Assembly (NCBI GenBank): GCA_048594975.1
Contig: JBMDXQ010000071.1
Span: 1-64,000 of the forward strand
Direction: 5' to 3'
From: JBMDXB01 sp048594975
Lineage (GTDB): Bacteria; Acidobacteriota; Vicinamibacteria; Vicinamibacterales; 2-12-FULL-66-21
DNA length: 64,000 nucleotides
How positions within the stretch are numbered: the stretch's first letter is position 1; each line of letters opens with the position of its first letter. Below are positions 1 to 8,673 of this stretch, piece after piece. Position numbers and translations under genes: made by a program. Under the pieces are notes generated by a model, which was given only the letters and a program-made list of their open reading frames with translations, made no database searches and was not told where the DNA came from.

Positions 1-270
1 CACATGACTGACTCGGTCCGTCGAAGCATCGAGGCGGTCACCGAGGGCCTGGAGGGTCAAGCTCCAGGCCTTCACCTCAATCCGCCGCAAGGCCGTCAGC
101 CTACAGCAATCCATGCCTTCGAGGGGGCGCTCGGCGGCAGCAGCATACGAGCATCACTGCCCACAAGACCGCCGCCGAGCGCCTGCACGGCTCTTCGTTG
201 AACGCTGAAATCAGGAAAGGCTCAAAGGAAGGAGTCCCGGCGACGAACGTCCAGATTTACGCGGTTTCAG

Positions 271-1212
271 GTGAGCGCTGACACGTTCGGGACTGGCAAC
301 TCGACTCCCTATATTGCAGTCGAGGGCGAGCCGGCACCGTCGAGCACCACCGGGGTCCTGGCCGACAGGCATCTCGTCACGGGCGATTACTTCCGGACGA
401 TTGGAACGCCGTTGCTGCGCGGTCGCACTTTCTCCACCGCCGACACCACAGGATCGCCGAACGTCGCAGTCGTGAACGAGGCGCTGGCGGCGCGCTTGTG
501 GCCGGGCGAGGATCCTGTCGGGCGCCGCTTCCGCTCGAGTTCCGAGCCCGAAGGTCGCCTCGAGGTGATTGGAGTCGTACCCAATGCTCGATACCGTCGC
601 GGCGAGATCGGCGGTCCGGCGGTGCCTCGCTTTTTCGTGTCTCTCGATCAGTTCGATGGTGTTGCTCGCACGTTGCATGTGCGTACTCGAATGCCGACAG
701 CTGGGACGCTCACACCCAGCGTGACCGAGGCGATACGTCGCCTCGATTCTGCCGTTCCCGTCTATGACGTCTACACGCTCGAGCGGCAGATCAACGACAG
801 CGGAGGCGGATTTGGAGGCGTGAGGGGCGCGGCCGTGATTACCGGAGTTCTCGGCCTTCTGGCACTCACCCTGGCACTCGTGGGCACGTATGGCGTTCTG
901 TCGTTCACGGTAAGGGCGCGGACGCGCGAAATCGGCATCCGGATGGCGTTCGGGCTCACGCCAGGCCGTGTCTTCCGAACGTTGCTTCGCGAAAGCTGGA
1001 ACATAGCTCTGTTTGGCGTCGCGATCGGGCTGGCTTTGAGCTTCGCTGCAGGAAAGGTCATGGAGGGATTCCTGTTCGGCGTCGTCCCGTACGACCCGGT
1101 GACACTCCTCGCGGTTGTCATTCTGATGGGCGGGATATCAACGCTCGTTGGGTTTCTTCCCGCCCGCAGGGCGTCGCGCATGAATCCGATTGAAACGCTC
1201 CGGTATGAGTAG
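271..1212 (+). pseudogene. ADOP/MacB-type ABC permease, C-terminal fragment
   Basis: The 313 residues match the C-terminal part of FtsX/MacB permeases of the acidobacterial duplicated orphan permease (ADOP) type: an extracytoplasmic MacB-like segment (about 1-170), then membrane segments near 187-212, 243-262 and 276-298, ending in the family-typical PARRASRMNPIETLRYE. Full ADOP permeases are about 800 residues, so the N-terminal membrane domain and the first FtsX repeat are missing. The frame is open only back to a stop at 199-201, and nothing recognisable as permease lies upstream. The listed start is a GTG with no clear ribosome site. I read it as a 5'-truncated remnant, probably left by a deletion or rearrangement at about 240-270. 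Such permeases normally work with a separate ATPase in export or lipoprotein release; this fragment should be inactive. Confidence 0.75.
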
Positions 1213-1430
1213 ACGCTTGCCGCTTGAGTAACCCTGAGGGCGGCGCGGTTCCAGTCAACAGGCAGGCAGCTATCTACGCGGTCCGTCCATCGCCGCCGGC
1301 GGCGTTGGCAGCAACGCATCCGCCGGTGAGTTCCTCCACAAGTTGCTCGCGGACTTCGAGGCATTCAAGGGAGGCGTCTGCAGGCACGGCCGAAAAACGC
1401 CGAATCCGGGTGCTGGGCGGTCCGATCGAC

Positions 1431-1436
1431 TATAGT
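1431..1436 (+). promoter_or_regulatory. -10-like box upstream of the M20 gene
   Basis: TATAGT (5 of 6 matches to the sigma-70 -10 box) lies 35 nt before the ATG at 1472, and a GGAGGG ribosome site sits in the leader. I see no good -35 at 16-18 bp, so this is a weak call. Confidence 0.3.
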
Positions 1437-1471
1437 TCCCTGCCATTACGCGTTCTGGAGGGCGCCTGAGT

Positions 1472-2995
1472 ATGGTTGGTGACGCACCGCACGGCGTGAC
1501 CCGGCGGGATTTCCTCTACACCAGCGCGGCGGGGGTGGCATCGCTCGCCTTCACCGGATCCCACCCGGCGTCCGCGGCAACGGATCGGGACGCGGTGGTC
1601 GCCGAAATCGTGCGGCAGCACGTTTCCACTGTGCAGATGCTGCGCGACTGGATAGCCCTGCCGTCCATCGCGGCCGAGAATCTCAACTACCCCGAGGGCG
1701 CCGAGTACATGGCGGGGCTGGCGCGCGAATCCGGCTTCGGCCGAGTGGACATCATCCAAACCGCCGGGAAGCCCGGCGTGTTCGCCACTCTCGACGCCGG
1801 CGCCACCACGACGCTCGGGATCTACTTCATGTACGACGTGAAACAGTTCGATCCGAAAGAGTGGAGCGCGCCGCCGCTCGACGGGCGAATCGTCGATCGC
1901 CCAGGCGTCGGGAAGATCATGATCGGCCGCGGTGCCACGAACACGAAGGGTCCGCAGACCGCGTGCCTTGCGGCGCTGCGCGCGTTCAAGGCGGCCGGCC
2001 GCAGGCTTCCGGTGAACCTGGCCCTGGTCTGCGAAGGCGAAGAAGAGATCGGCTCGCCGAACTTCCATGACATCGTGTTCAAGCCGGAAGTCGAAGCCGC
2101 GCTGCGCAAGTGCGTCGGCGTGATCATCCCGCTCGGCAACCAGGATCTCGACGGAACGGTGCAGGTCAGCCTGGGCGCCAAGGGGATCATCGAGCTGGAG
2201 ATGGTGTCGTCCGGCGAGAAGTGGGGGCGCGGACCGACAAAAGACGTGCATTCGAGTCTCGCGGCGCAGATCGACAGCCCGGCATGGCATCTCGTGCAGG
2301 CGCTCAACACGCTCGTCAAGGCGGACGGCCACACTCCGGCGGTCGAAGACTTCTTCGAGAAGGTCCGTCCGCTGAGTCCCGAACTGCGCAAGATCCTCGA
2401 TCTGGCGATCCCGAGCCGCAACGAGGCGGCCGCCAAGAAGGCATTGGGCGTGTCGCGCTGGATCGAGGACGAGCCGTGGCGCGAATCGCTCGTCCGCCTG
2501 GTTTCTCAACCCACGATCAACATCGAGGGGCTGGTCGGCGGCTATACCGGTCCGGGCGGCAAGACCATCCTGCCGCACCGCGCCACGGCGAAGATCGACG
2601 TGCGGCTGGTCCCGGACATGACCGCGAAGGAAACGCTCGCGCTGATCAAGAACCACCTCGCGAAGCACGGCTTTGGTGACATCGAGGTGACGATGACGGG
2701 CGGATACGATCCGACCGAAACGTCGGCGGACTCGCGGTTGATCAAGGCAATGGTGGCAACCTACCAGAAGTCCGGCATCGAGCCACTGCTCTGGCCGCGG
2801 CTCGCGGGCTCATGGCCCGGCGTGACGTTCACCGGCGCGCCGCTCAAGCTGCCTGCCGGCCAGTTCGGTCTCGGCCACGGCGCCGGCGCGCACGCGCCGG
2901 ACGAGTACTGGTTGATCGAGTCCGCGATCGCGAAGGTCGCCGGCATGGACGGGGCGGTGCGATCGTTCGTGGATCTGTTCTACTCATTGGCGTAG
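1472..2995 (+). CDS. Tat-exported M20-family protein with altered metal ligands
   Basis: This 507-residue protein starts with a Tat signal (twin arginines 11-12 in TRRDFLYTSAAG, cleavage near ASAA 33-36). The rest aligns by motif with M20 metallopeptidases/dipeptidases: GRGATNTKGP at 152-161, CEGEEEIGS at 187-195, DVHSS in the dimerisation domain near 258-262, LPHRATAKIDVRLVPD, and GAGAHAPDEY near the C-terminus. Canonical M20 enzymes carry HxD in motif 1 and a bridging Asp in GRGxxD. Here motif 1 reads FMYDVK (Met120 instead of His) and motif 2 has Asn157 instead of the bridging Asp. The usual Asp after the VII segment (about 217-222) also appears to be Leu. The general-base Glu pair and the last His remain. 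Either it is a pseudo-peptidase or it binds metal differently. GGAGGG precedes the ATG by about 9 nt. It is monocistronic. Confidence 0.85.
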   Translation: MVGDAPHGVTRRDFLYTSAAGVASLAFTGSHPASAATDRDAVVAEIVRQHVSTVQMLRDWIALPSIAAENLNYPEGAEYMAGLARESGFGRVDIIQTAGKPGVFATLDAGATTTLGIYFMYDVKQFDPKEWSAPPLDGRIVDRPGVGKIMIGRGATNTKGPQTACLAALRAFKAAGRRLPVNLALVCEGEEEIGSPNFHDIVFKPEVEAALRKCVGVIIPLGNQDLDGTVQVSLGAKGIIELEMVSSGEKWGRGPTKDVHSSLAAQIDSPAWHLVQALNTLVKADGHTPAVEDFFEKVRPLSPELRKILDLAIPSRNEAAAKKALGVSRWIEDEPWRESLVRLVSQPTINIEGLVGGYTGPGGKTILPHRATAKIDVRLVPDMTAKETLALIKNHLAKHGFGDIEVTMTGGYDPTETSADSRLIKAMVATYQKSGIEPLLWPRLAGSWPGVTFTGAPLKLPAGQFGLGHGAGAHAPDEYWLIESAIAKVAGMDGAVRSFVDLFYSLA

Positions 2996-3126
2996 ATCGC
3001 GCCCCACCCTGTGGGATTGACAGCCTGACAGGGAAGTGCATGCGGCGCTCGACGCACACGCCGGCGAATGCCAGGGGTGCTCCGTCTTCGTCACCGCGAA
3101 ACCTGCATCCTTTGTGAGTCATCACC

Positions 3127-3147
3127 GTTGACATTTCCAATGTCAAC
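3127..3147. promoter_or_regulatory. Perfect 8-bp inverted repeat, probable operator
   Basis: Arms GTTGACAT and ATGTCAAC are separated by 5 nt, about 70 nt before the dienelactone hydrolase start. The left arm contains a perfect TTGACA -35 hexamer, so a dimeric regulator bound here could block transcription of that gene. No regulator gene is adjacent. Confidence 0.45.
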
Positions 3148-3217
3148 TGCCAGTGTCGCCGACGCTCGTCGGCTCCATCGGTTTGGCGAGCGCACCGAGC
3201 TACTCGGAGGAGGTTAC

Positions 3218-3895
3218 ATGGCATTCGACCCCGTGGACATTCCCGGCGGCACGACGCCGATCAAGGGAGAACTCTACAAGCCGTCGGGGACGGGCGCGAC
3301 CGGTCTCGTCGTCATCGCGTACGGCACGGAGGGCTGGAAGGATCCCTGGACCGAGATGATGCGGGGGTACGCGCGGGAGCTTGCCGACCGGGGCGTCTTG
3401 GCGTTGATGCCGGATTACTTCGCACGAACGGGGACGACGCACGGCGGCGCGGCCGGGGCTGAAATCGCCGCCAAGCAGGACCAGTGGGTGGGGGCGCTCG
3501 TGGACAGCGTCGCGTTCGCCAGAACGCTGCCACGAGTCGACCCATCCCGCATCGGTATGCTGGGGTTCTCGCTCGGCGGTTATCTCTGCCTGCGCGCACG
3601 TGCTGCAGCGAAGCCGAAAGCACTGGTCGAGTACTTCGCCCCGATATTCGAGGGAATCGGCGCGCGTGGCGCCGTGCCACTCGCGCAGATTCATCACGGC
3701 ACGGGAGACCGGGCTCCGACCGACTTCACCAATGCCGCCGTGATCGAGGGAATACTCAGGCTCGAAGGCACCGACGTCAAGACTTTCAAATATGACAAAG
3801 CCACGCACGGTTTTGCCGGGACGTCAGCCGCAGACAGGACGGCGGCCGCAGACTCGAAGGCGGAGACCGTGAATTTCTTCGCGACCCGCCTCTGA
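3218..3895 (+). CDS. dienelactone hydrolase family protein
   Basis: An alpha/beta hydrolase of 225 residues, a usual length for dienelactone-hydrolase-family proteins. The nucleophile elbow is GFSLGG with Ser118, so it has Ser rather than the Cys of classical ClcD. Asp164 (GTGDRAP) and His197 (THGF) complete the triad. There is no signal peptide, so it should act in the cytoplasm on an ester or lactone of unknown structure. The ATG at 3218 is chosen because GGAGGAGG sits 5 nt upstream and because translation from there begins directly with the family's N-terminal strand; the frame is open to 3068 but that extension is not domain-like. An inverted repeat at 3127-3147 may control it. Confidence 0.85.
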   Translation: MAFDPVDIPGGTTPIKGELYKPSGTGATGLVVIAYGTEGWKDPWTEMMRGYARELADRGVLALMPDYFARTGTTHGGAAGAEIAAKQDQWVGALVDSVAFARTLPRVDPSRIGMLGFSLGGYLCLRARAAAKPKALVEYFAPIFEGIGARGAVPLAQIHHGTGDRAPTDFTNAAVIEGILRLEGTDVKTFKYDKATHGFAGTSAADRTAAADSKAETVNFFATRL

Positions 3896-4078
3896 GCACC
3901 GCTGCCGCGAAGGCGCGTGAGATGTCTGTTCCGCTCGTGGTGCGTCGCGCGGTGCCGGCAGTTCCAAACGCGATCGCCATGCCTGAGCGGCAGCAGCACG
4001 GAAAGGCGTACAGAGGATAGCAAGCCTGCCGGCCGAAGTTCGCGCTGCGCGGCAACAATCCGTGATAAAACGCGCGGC

Positions 4079-6055
4079 ATGAGGCACGTTGTTGCAGCAC
4101 TCGTGATCGCATGCGACCTCACCGGCCTGGCGGCGCAGAAGCCGCCGTCTCGGTGGTGGATGGACGAGCCCGTCCGATTTCTGCAAACGAACCTTCGCGA
4201 GGCAGATTCGACGACGGATCCGACGACGCTCGTCGAGCAGGTTGCGAGCTTCCCGGCCAACACCCTGCTCCTCAACATGGGCGGCATCGTGGCCCAGTAC
4301 CCCACGCGCGTCGCGTTTCACTATCCGAGCCGGATGCTTGCTCCAGGCCGTGACCTTTTCGGAGAGGTCCTGCAGCTCGCGCACGCGCGCCGGATGCGCG
4401 TCGTCGGCCGCTTCGATCTGAGCAAGACGCGCAAAGAGGTGTACGACAGGCATCCGGAGTGGTTCTTCAGAAGCGCCGACGGCGGGCCTTACGTCTACAA
4501 CGAGCTGTACGCGACCTGCATCAACGGCGGCTACTACCGTCAGCACGCGCCGAAGATCCTCGCCGAGGCGCTCGAACGCTATCCCGTCGACGGTCTCTTC
4601 TTCAACATGTTTGGCAATCCATCCACCGATTACAGCGGGCGCGTGATGGGCCCGTGTCAGTGCGACGCGTGCCGGACCCGGTTCGCGGCGCGATACGGAC
4701 GCCCGTTGCCTGCGGCCAGCGGGGACGCGGACTACGCTGCGTTCATGTCGGAATCGGCGCGGGAGGTGGCGGCATCGTTCGCAGCGCTCATTCATCGGAA
4801 GCGGCCGGGCGCCGCGTTCCTGACCTACCTGCAGGCGCACACCGACGGCATTATGTCGGAGTCCAACACCGCCGTCCGCCGGCCACTGCCGCTCTGGCCG
4901 TATTCCGCCAGCGACAACGTCAACCGGGCCCGGAATTCCGAGCCGGACAAGATGGCGTTCAACCTCTCGATGGCATTCGTCGACTATCCCTGGCGGTTCG
5001 TGTCGGTGCCGCCGCGCGAGATCGAGCTGCGCCTGTATCAGAACCTCGCGCACGGCGGTCCGCCGGCGATCGCGATGGTGGGCACGATGGACCAGGAGGA
5101 CCGGCAGTCGCTGATCGCCGCCCAGCCGGTCTTCCGCTGGCACGCGGCGCACGAGGACCTGTACGTCGGGCAGCACCACGCGGCGCGCGTGCTGCTGCTC
5201 GGAGGCGGCAACCAGGCCTCGTACCGCGGGTTCTTCCGGCTGCTGTCCGAACAGCACATTCCGTTCGTCGTGTCGGACAACCTGCGCTGGTTGGACGATG
5301 CCACGCGCTCGTTCGACGTCGTCGTCGCGCCGAGCGGTGCTCCGGCGGCCCTGGACCGATACGTCCGCGACGGTGGCCGGGTGCTCGTGGCGGGCCCGGC
5401 GCCGCCGGCGATCCCGATCGCGCAGGTGATCGGGCGACGTGGCGCGATCCAGGGCGCGTGGCGGGTGCACGATCGTGCCCTGCTGCCGTCGCTGGCGACT
5501 ACGAACCTCCTTTTTCTCGACGGCGAGTTCACCGAGGTCGCGCCATTCGGCAAGCCCGCTCTGACGTTGATTCCGCCGGCGATGTTCGGTCCACCCGAGA
5601 AGGTCTGGACCGACAAGGTCGAAACGACGATTCCGGGGCTCGTCGTCGCCGACCACGGTCGCGGGAGGATGGCCTGGGTGCCCTGGGATGTCGGCGGCCT
5701 GTACTACCGGCACAGCTCGCCCGGCCACGCAGGGCTCATGACCGATCTGCTCGACCACCTGCTGCCGAACGGGCGGCAACTGATGTCCGATGCGCATCCG
5801 CTGGTCGAGATCACGCTCATGCGGCAGCCGGGGCGAAACCGGATGCTGATGCACTTCGTGAACGGCAGCGGCCACGCGGACACGGCGTATTTCGCACCTC
5901 TGGAGATGCGCGACATCGCCGTGCAGGTCGCGGCGGACGTCCGAACGGCACGCGCGGTGGCCTCGAACCGCGTGCTCGAGGTCACGCGGGAGGGGCGGTA
6001 CTCGCGAATCGTCGTCCCTCTGCTCAAGGTCTACGAGGTCGTCGTGCTCGAGTGA
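4079..6055 (+). CDS. secreted glycosidase-like protein (GHL6 type)
   Basis: A 658-residue protein with a short hydrophobic N-terminus (residues 2-18) fitting a Sec signal. Residues about 25-330 resemble the hypothetical glycoside hydrolase 6 (GHL6) TIM barrel: they contain HPEWFFRSADGGPYVYNE, a CINGGYY segment, the clustered CQCDAC near 200, and DGLFFNMFG. The central part (about 360-480) looks like the class I glutamine-amidotransferase-like domain found in beta-galactosidase-type proteins, and a C-terminal beta domain follows. Proteins of this kind are thought to act on glycan side chains, but no substrate can be named. The ATG at 4079 gives the signal peptide; upstream residues in the same frame are not protein-like. 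A TAAAAC box lies 7 nt before the start. Confidence 0.7.
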   Translation: MRHVVAALVIACDLTGLAAQKPPSRWWMDEPVRFLQTNLREADSTTDPTTLVEQVASFPANTLLLNMGGIVAQYPTRVAFHYPSRMLAPGRDLFGEVLQLAHARRMRVVGRFDLSKTRKEVYDRHPEWFFRSADGGPYVYNELYATCINGGYYRQHAPKILAEALERYPVDGLFFNMFGNPSTDYSGRVMGPCQCDACRTRFAARYGRPLPAASGDADYAAFMSESAREVAASFAALIHRKRPGAAFLTYLQAHTDGIMSESNTAVRRPLPLWPYSASDNVNRARNSEPDKMAFNLSMAFVDYPWRFVSVPPREIELRLYQNLAHGGPPAIAMVGTMDQEDRQSLIAAQPVFRWHAAHEDLYVGQHHAARVLLLGGGNQASYRGFFRLLSEQHIPFVVSDNLRWLDDATRSFDVVVAPSGAPAALDRYVRDGGRVLVAGPAPPAIPIAQVIGRRGAIQGAWRVHDRALLPSLATTNLLFLDGEFTEVAPFGKPALTLIPPAMFGPPEKVWTDKVETTIPGLVVADHGRGRMAWVPWDVGGLYYRHSSPGHAGLMTDLLDHLLPNGRQLMSDAHPLVEITLMRQPGRNRMLMHFVNGSGHADTAYFAPLEMRDIAVQVAADVRTARAVASNRVLEVTREGRYSRIVVPLLKVYEVVVLE

Positions 6056-6104
6056 GCGTGGAGGAGATCGATGCGCGCGCTCAGCGCGCCGACGCCGCAC
6101 GGCT

Positions 6105-6410
6105 CACTACGAGAATGGTGACGAGAAATCGATTTTCGTGCTCACACACGAAGGGGAAAAAGTGACGGGGTCGTACTCCGGCCTCGGAGGGCCCGCAATG
6201 GTTACAGGCACAGTCAAGTCGACTGACGTGGTACTGAGCGTGGTCGCAAAGAACAGCGGGGGCGAACCGATCCCGGCCCGTTTCGCGGGTAAGGTTGACT
6301 CGTCAACACGCATGGCGGGGCAGGAACTCGGGCATCTCCGGCGCATTCAGACGCGATTGCAGTTCGGCTTTCCCGGCCCCGAGGGAGAGCTCGTCCTCGA
6401 TCGACAGTGA
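6105..6410 (+). pseudogene. remnant of a small secreted beta-sheet protein
   Basis: The frame reads ENGDEKSIFVLTHEGEKVTG and then GTVKSTDVVLSV. This resembles the small acidobacterial secreted proteins built from a 'gets-larger-with-gel-like beta-strand' motif (TGxYSG, VTGTVK). The 5' half with its signal peptide is missing, and after about 6325 the family-typical ending is lost in a different frame. A GTG at 6138 could start a 90-residue peptide, but it has no ribosome site. I treat it as a decayed gene; the family name is from memory of similar proteins, not from a search. Confidence 0.45.
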
Positions 6411-6550
6411 CCTCTCGCTGGGCAGTGCAGCTCGCGCCTGCAGGTGCCTTGACTGATGAGCGCAGCCCATGCTACACGGGCCCGTTGTTGTCGCGGTTCC
6501 CGGCATTCCGTTCCGGGCAGTGCTCAACCACCACACGGAGGGTTTCTCCT

Positions 6551-7792
6551 ATGCCGTCCTCCTCTGAGCGCGAGACGTCGGCTGTGTCGTCCGGCGTCGC
6601 GTCCGCGACAGTCGGCGTTGCAGTCGACGAATCCCTCCTCGCGCGAGCGCGCGCCCTCGGACCGATCATCGGCCAGCACGCGGAGACCACCGAACGCGAA
6701 CGCCGCCTGGCGCGCCCGATCCTCGAGGCAATGCGGGAGGCGGGTCTGTTCCGGATGTTCACGCCGCGCACGTTGGGCGGGTTGGAGTCGGATCCGCTCA
6801 CGGTCGCGCACGTCGTCGAGCAGATCGCGAGCTTCGACAGTGCGGCGGCATGGACGCTCCAGGCCGGCAACACCGGCTCGTGGTGGGCGGGGCGTCTCCC
6901 GGAGGACGGCATCTCCGAGCTCTTTGCTGCCGGCCCGGATCTCATGATGGCTGCATCGTTCAGCCCGCCGCATCGCGCGGAATCGGCCCGGGGCGGCTAT
7001 CGGCTCAGCGGACGCGGACCGCTGGCCAGCACGATCCACGATGCGCCGTGGGTGATGATGACCGGCGTCGTCTTCGACGGCGAGCAGCCGCGCATGACGT
7101 CCGTCGGTCCGCTGATGGTCGGCCTCGTCATGCGTACGAGCGAGGTCCAGATCATTGATACCTGGCGATCGCTCGGCATGCGCGGGACCGACAGCAACGA
7201 TGTGGCCGCCGCGGGCGTGTTCGTCCCGGAGCGGCGGAGCTTCGTCATCGCGCCTTCGTACGAGCCCGGCCCGCACTTCAGCGGGCCGCTGCATCGGCTT
7301 CCGGCGCTCGCGTCGACTGACGTCATCATCGCCCCTGTCGCGCTGGCGATCGCGCGCGGTGCCATCGCCGCGCTCCGCGAGCTCGCCGACCGCAAGACGC
7401 CGCTCGGATCGACGAAGACGATGCGCCACCGGCCGGCGGTGCAATCAGCGCTGGCCGACGCCGAGGCGCAGGTCCGCGCCGCCCGGCTGTTCTTCCATGA
7501 GACGCTCGGAACCACATGGCAGCGCGCCCTCGCGAACGAACCGGCGACGCTCGAGCAGCGCGCGGACCTGATGCTCGCCAGTACGCACGCAGTGCGCACG
7601 TCGGCCCACGTGGCGGACCTGATGCATCGCCTGGGCGGCACGAGCGGGATCTACGAGCGCAGCCGGCTGGAGCGGCATTTCCGCGATGCCCAGACGGTGC
7701 GGCACCACGGCTTCGTGTCGGAGAGCCGCCTCGAAACGGTGGGGCAGGTGTATCTCGGACTCGACCCCGAGTTCGGGTTCGTGGCGTTCTGA
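6551..7792 (+). CDS. acyl-CoA dehydrogenase-fold flavin enzyme (HsaA/DszC-like)
   Basis: A 413-residue protein of the acyl-CoA dehydrogenase fold, group D monooxygenase-like branch. An N-terminal helical domain (LGPIIGQHAETTERERRLARP, then GLFRMFTPRTLGGLE) is followed by the middle beta domain (GYRLSGRGPLAST, WRSLGMRGTDSNDV) and a C-terminal helical domain ending in RLGGTSGIYERSRLERHFRDAQT, typical of HsaA and DszC-type flavin-dependent monooxygenases and of some dehydrogenases. It would need reduced flavin from a partner reductase if it is a monooxygenase; no reductase gene is next to it. The ATG at 6551 begins the natural domain; the frame runs further upstream but without protein-like sequence. 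The substrate is unknown. Confidence 0.75.
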   Translation: MPSSSERETSAVSSGVASATVGVAVDESLLARARALGPIIGQHAETTERERRLARPILEAMREAGLFRMFTPRTLGGLESDPLTVAHVVEQIASFDSAAAWTLQAGNTGSWWAGRLPEDGISELFAAGPDLMMAASFSPPHRAESARGGYRLSGRGPLASTIHDAPWVMMTGVVFDGEQPRMTSVGPLMVGLVMRTSEVQIIDTWRSLGMRGTDSNDVAAAGVFVPERRSFVIAPSYEPGPHFSGPLHRLPALASTDVIIAPVALAIARGAIAALRELADRKTPLGSTKTMRHRPAVQSALADAEAQVRAARLFFHETLGTTWQRALANEPATLEQRADLMLASTHAVRTSAHVADLMHRLGGTSGIYERSRLERHFRDAQTVRHHGFVSESRLETVGQVYLGLDPEFGFVAF

Positions 7793-7894
7793 ATGATGGG
7801 CGTGAACAGTGTTCCGGGCCGCCAGCAAGCACGGACCCGGACGGTGCCGCCCATGCCGATCCCGTCGAGCGCGACGCGCACGGGCCGACTGCGC

Positions 7895-8446
7895 TCAGCT
7901 CCAGCTGACCTGGTAGCGGCAGACAGCGTTGCCGCGCGCCCGGCACTGGTCCTCGACGATGCGGACGTTTTTCGCGCCCACCATGGAGAGGCCTTCTTTA
8001 TACCAGCCCACCACCGTCGCGCAGTCCGCCGTCGAGAACGTCTCGGCGTCGTAGGTGGTCATGACCCCGGAGGTGGGTCCGGTCGGCTCCCACGTGCGGC
8101 GGCCCTTGTCGTAGTAGAACGCGTAGATCAGCGGCGCCTTCGCCATGAACTTCTGCGGATCGGCCGGCTGCAGGAATCCGGTGTGCACCGTCGTGAGGTT
8201 CTCGCGCGCCGAGGCGCGGCCCATCTCCTCGAACAGGCGCGTGTCGCCGCCGCCGAGCGTGGCCACGATGGCCTTGTCGAGCCGGGCGCTCAGGTCGAAG
8301 TCGTACCAGGCGACGTTCATCGTGGACTTGAGCTGCTCCTGGTCGCGCGCCGGCATTGCCGCCCGCACCTTTTGCCATCCGGCCTCGCCGAAGCGCTCCT
8401 TGACGAAGCCGATCCGGGCCTTGACGATGTTCCCCTTGACTTTCAC
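7895..8446 (-). CDS. DUF2378 / TIGR02265 family protein
   Basis: A 183-residue soluble protein. It opens with VKVKGNIVKARIGFVKERFGE and ends with CRARGNAVCRYQVSW, which matches the TIGR02265/DUF2378 family (a Myxococcus paralogous family). The C-terminal Cys-containing strand is like that of V4R-type ligand-binding domains. Its function is unknown; a small-molecule sensory or heme/NO-binding-like fold has been suggested for the wider group. The GTG at 8446 is preferred because GGAGG lies 5 nt upstream and the family begins right there; the longer frame to 8644 is Arg/Cys-rich and not domain-like. It diverges from trpB2, with 227 nt between the two starts. Confidence 0.7.
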   Translation of the reverse strand: MKVKGNIVKARIGFVKERFGEAGWQKVRAAMPARDQEQLKSTMNVAWYDFDLSARLDKAIVATLGGGDTRLFEEMGRASARENLTTVHTGFLQPADPQKFMAKAPLIYAFYYDKGRRTWEPTGPTSGVMTTYDAETFSTADCATVVGWYKEGLSMVGAKNVRIVEDQCRARGNAVCRYQVSWS

Positions 8447-8601
8447 GGTGCCTCCGCGGCAGCCAACCGGCGTGAACTCGGGCCAGTGTACGAGTGGGCG
8501 GGCAGACCGGTCAAACAGGAGAGGTCGCGAGCGAATCCGCCGCGGACCCGTACAGCGTTGCACCGCGCGCCGGCAGCATCCGGGACGCACCGCTCGGTCC
8601 C

Positions 8602-8630
8602 TCGACTGCCACCGGGCATTCCGGTACAAT
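8602..8630 (+). promoter_or_regulatory. sigma-70-like promoter of trpB2-aroG
   Basis: TCGACT (4 of 6) at 8602-8607, a 17-bp spacer, and TACAAT (5 of 6) at 8625-8630. The start codon is 43 nt downstream. Confidence 0.5.
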
Positions 8631-8673
8631 CCCGGCCCCTGCACGTGCCCAACGCACGTCGCACGACACTGCC

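Noticed and set aside
1..114. A minus-strand frame running off the left edge (LTALRRIEVKAWSLTLQAL...)
   Set aside because: It looks protein-like but is too short to assign and has no clear ribosome site.
3824..6100. A 758-codon minus-strand frame opposite the GHL6-like gene
   Set aside because: Composition is Arg/His/Asp-rich and typical of an antisense shadow; the plus frame has recognisable domains.
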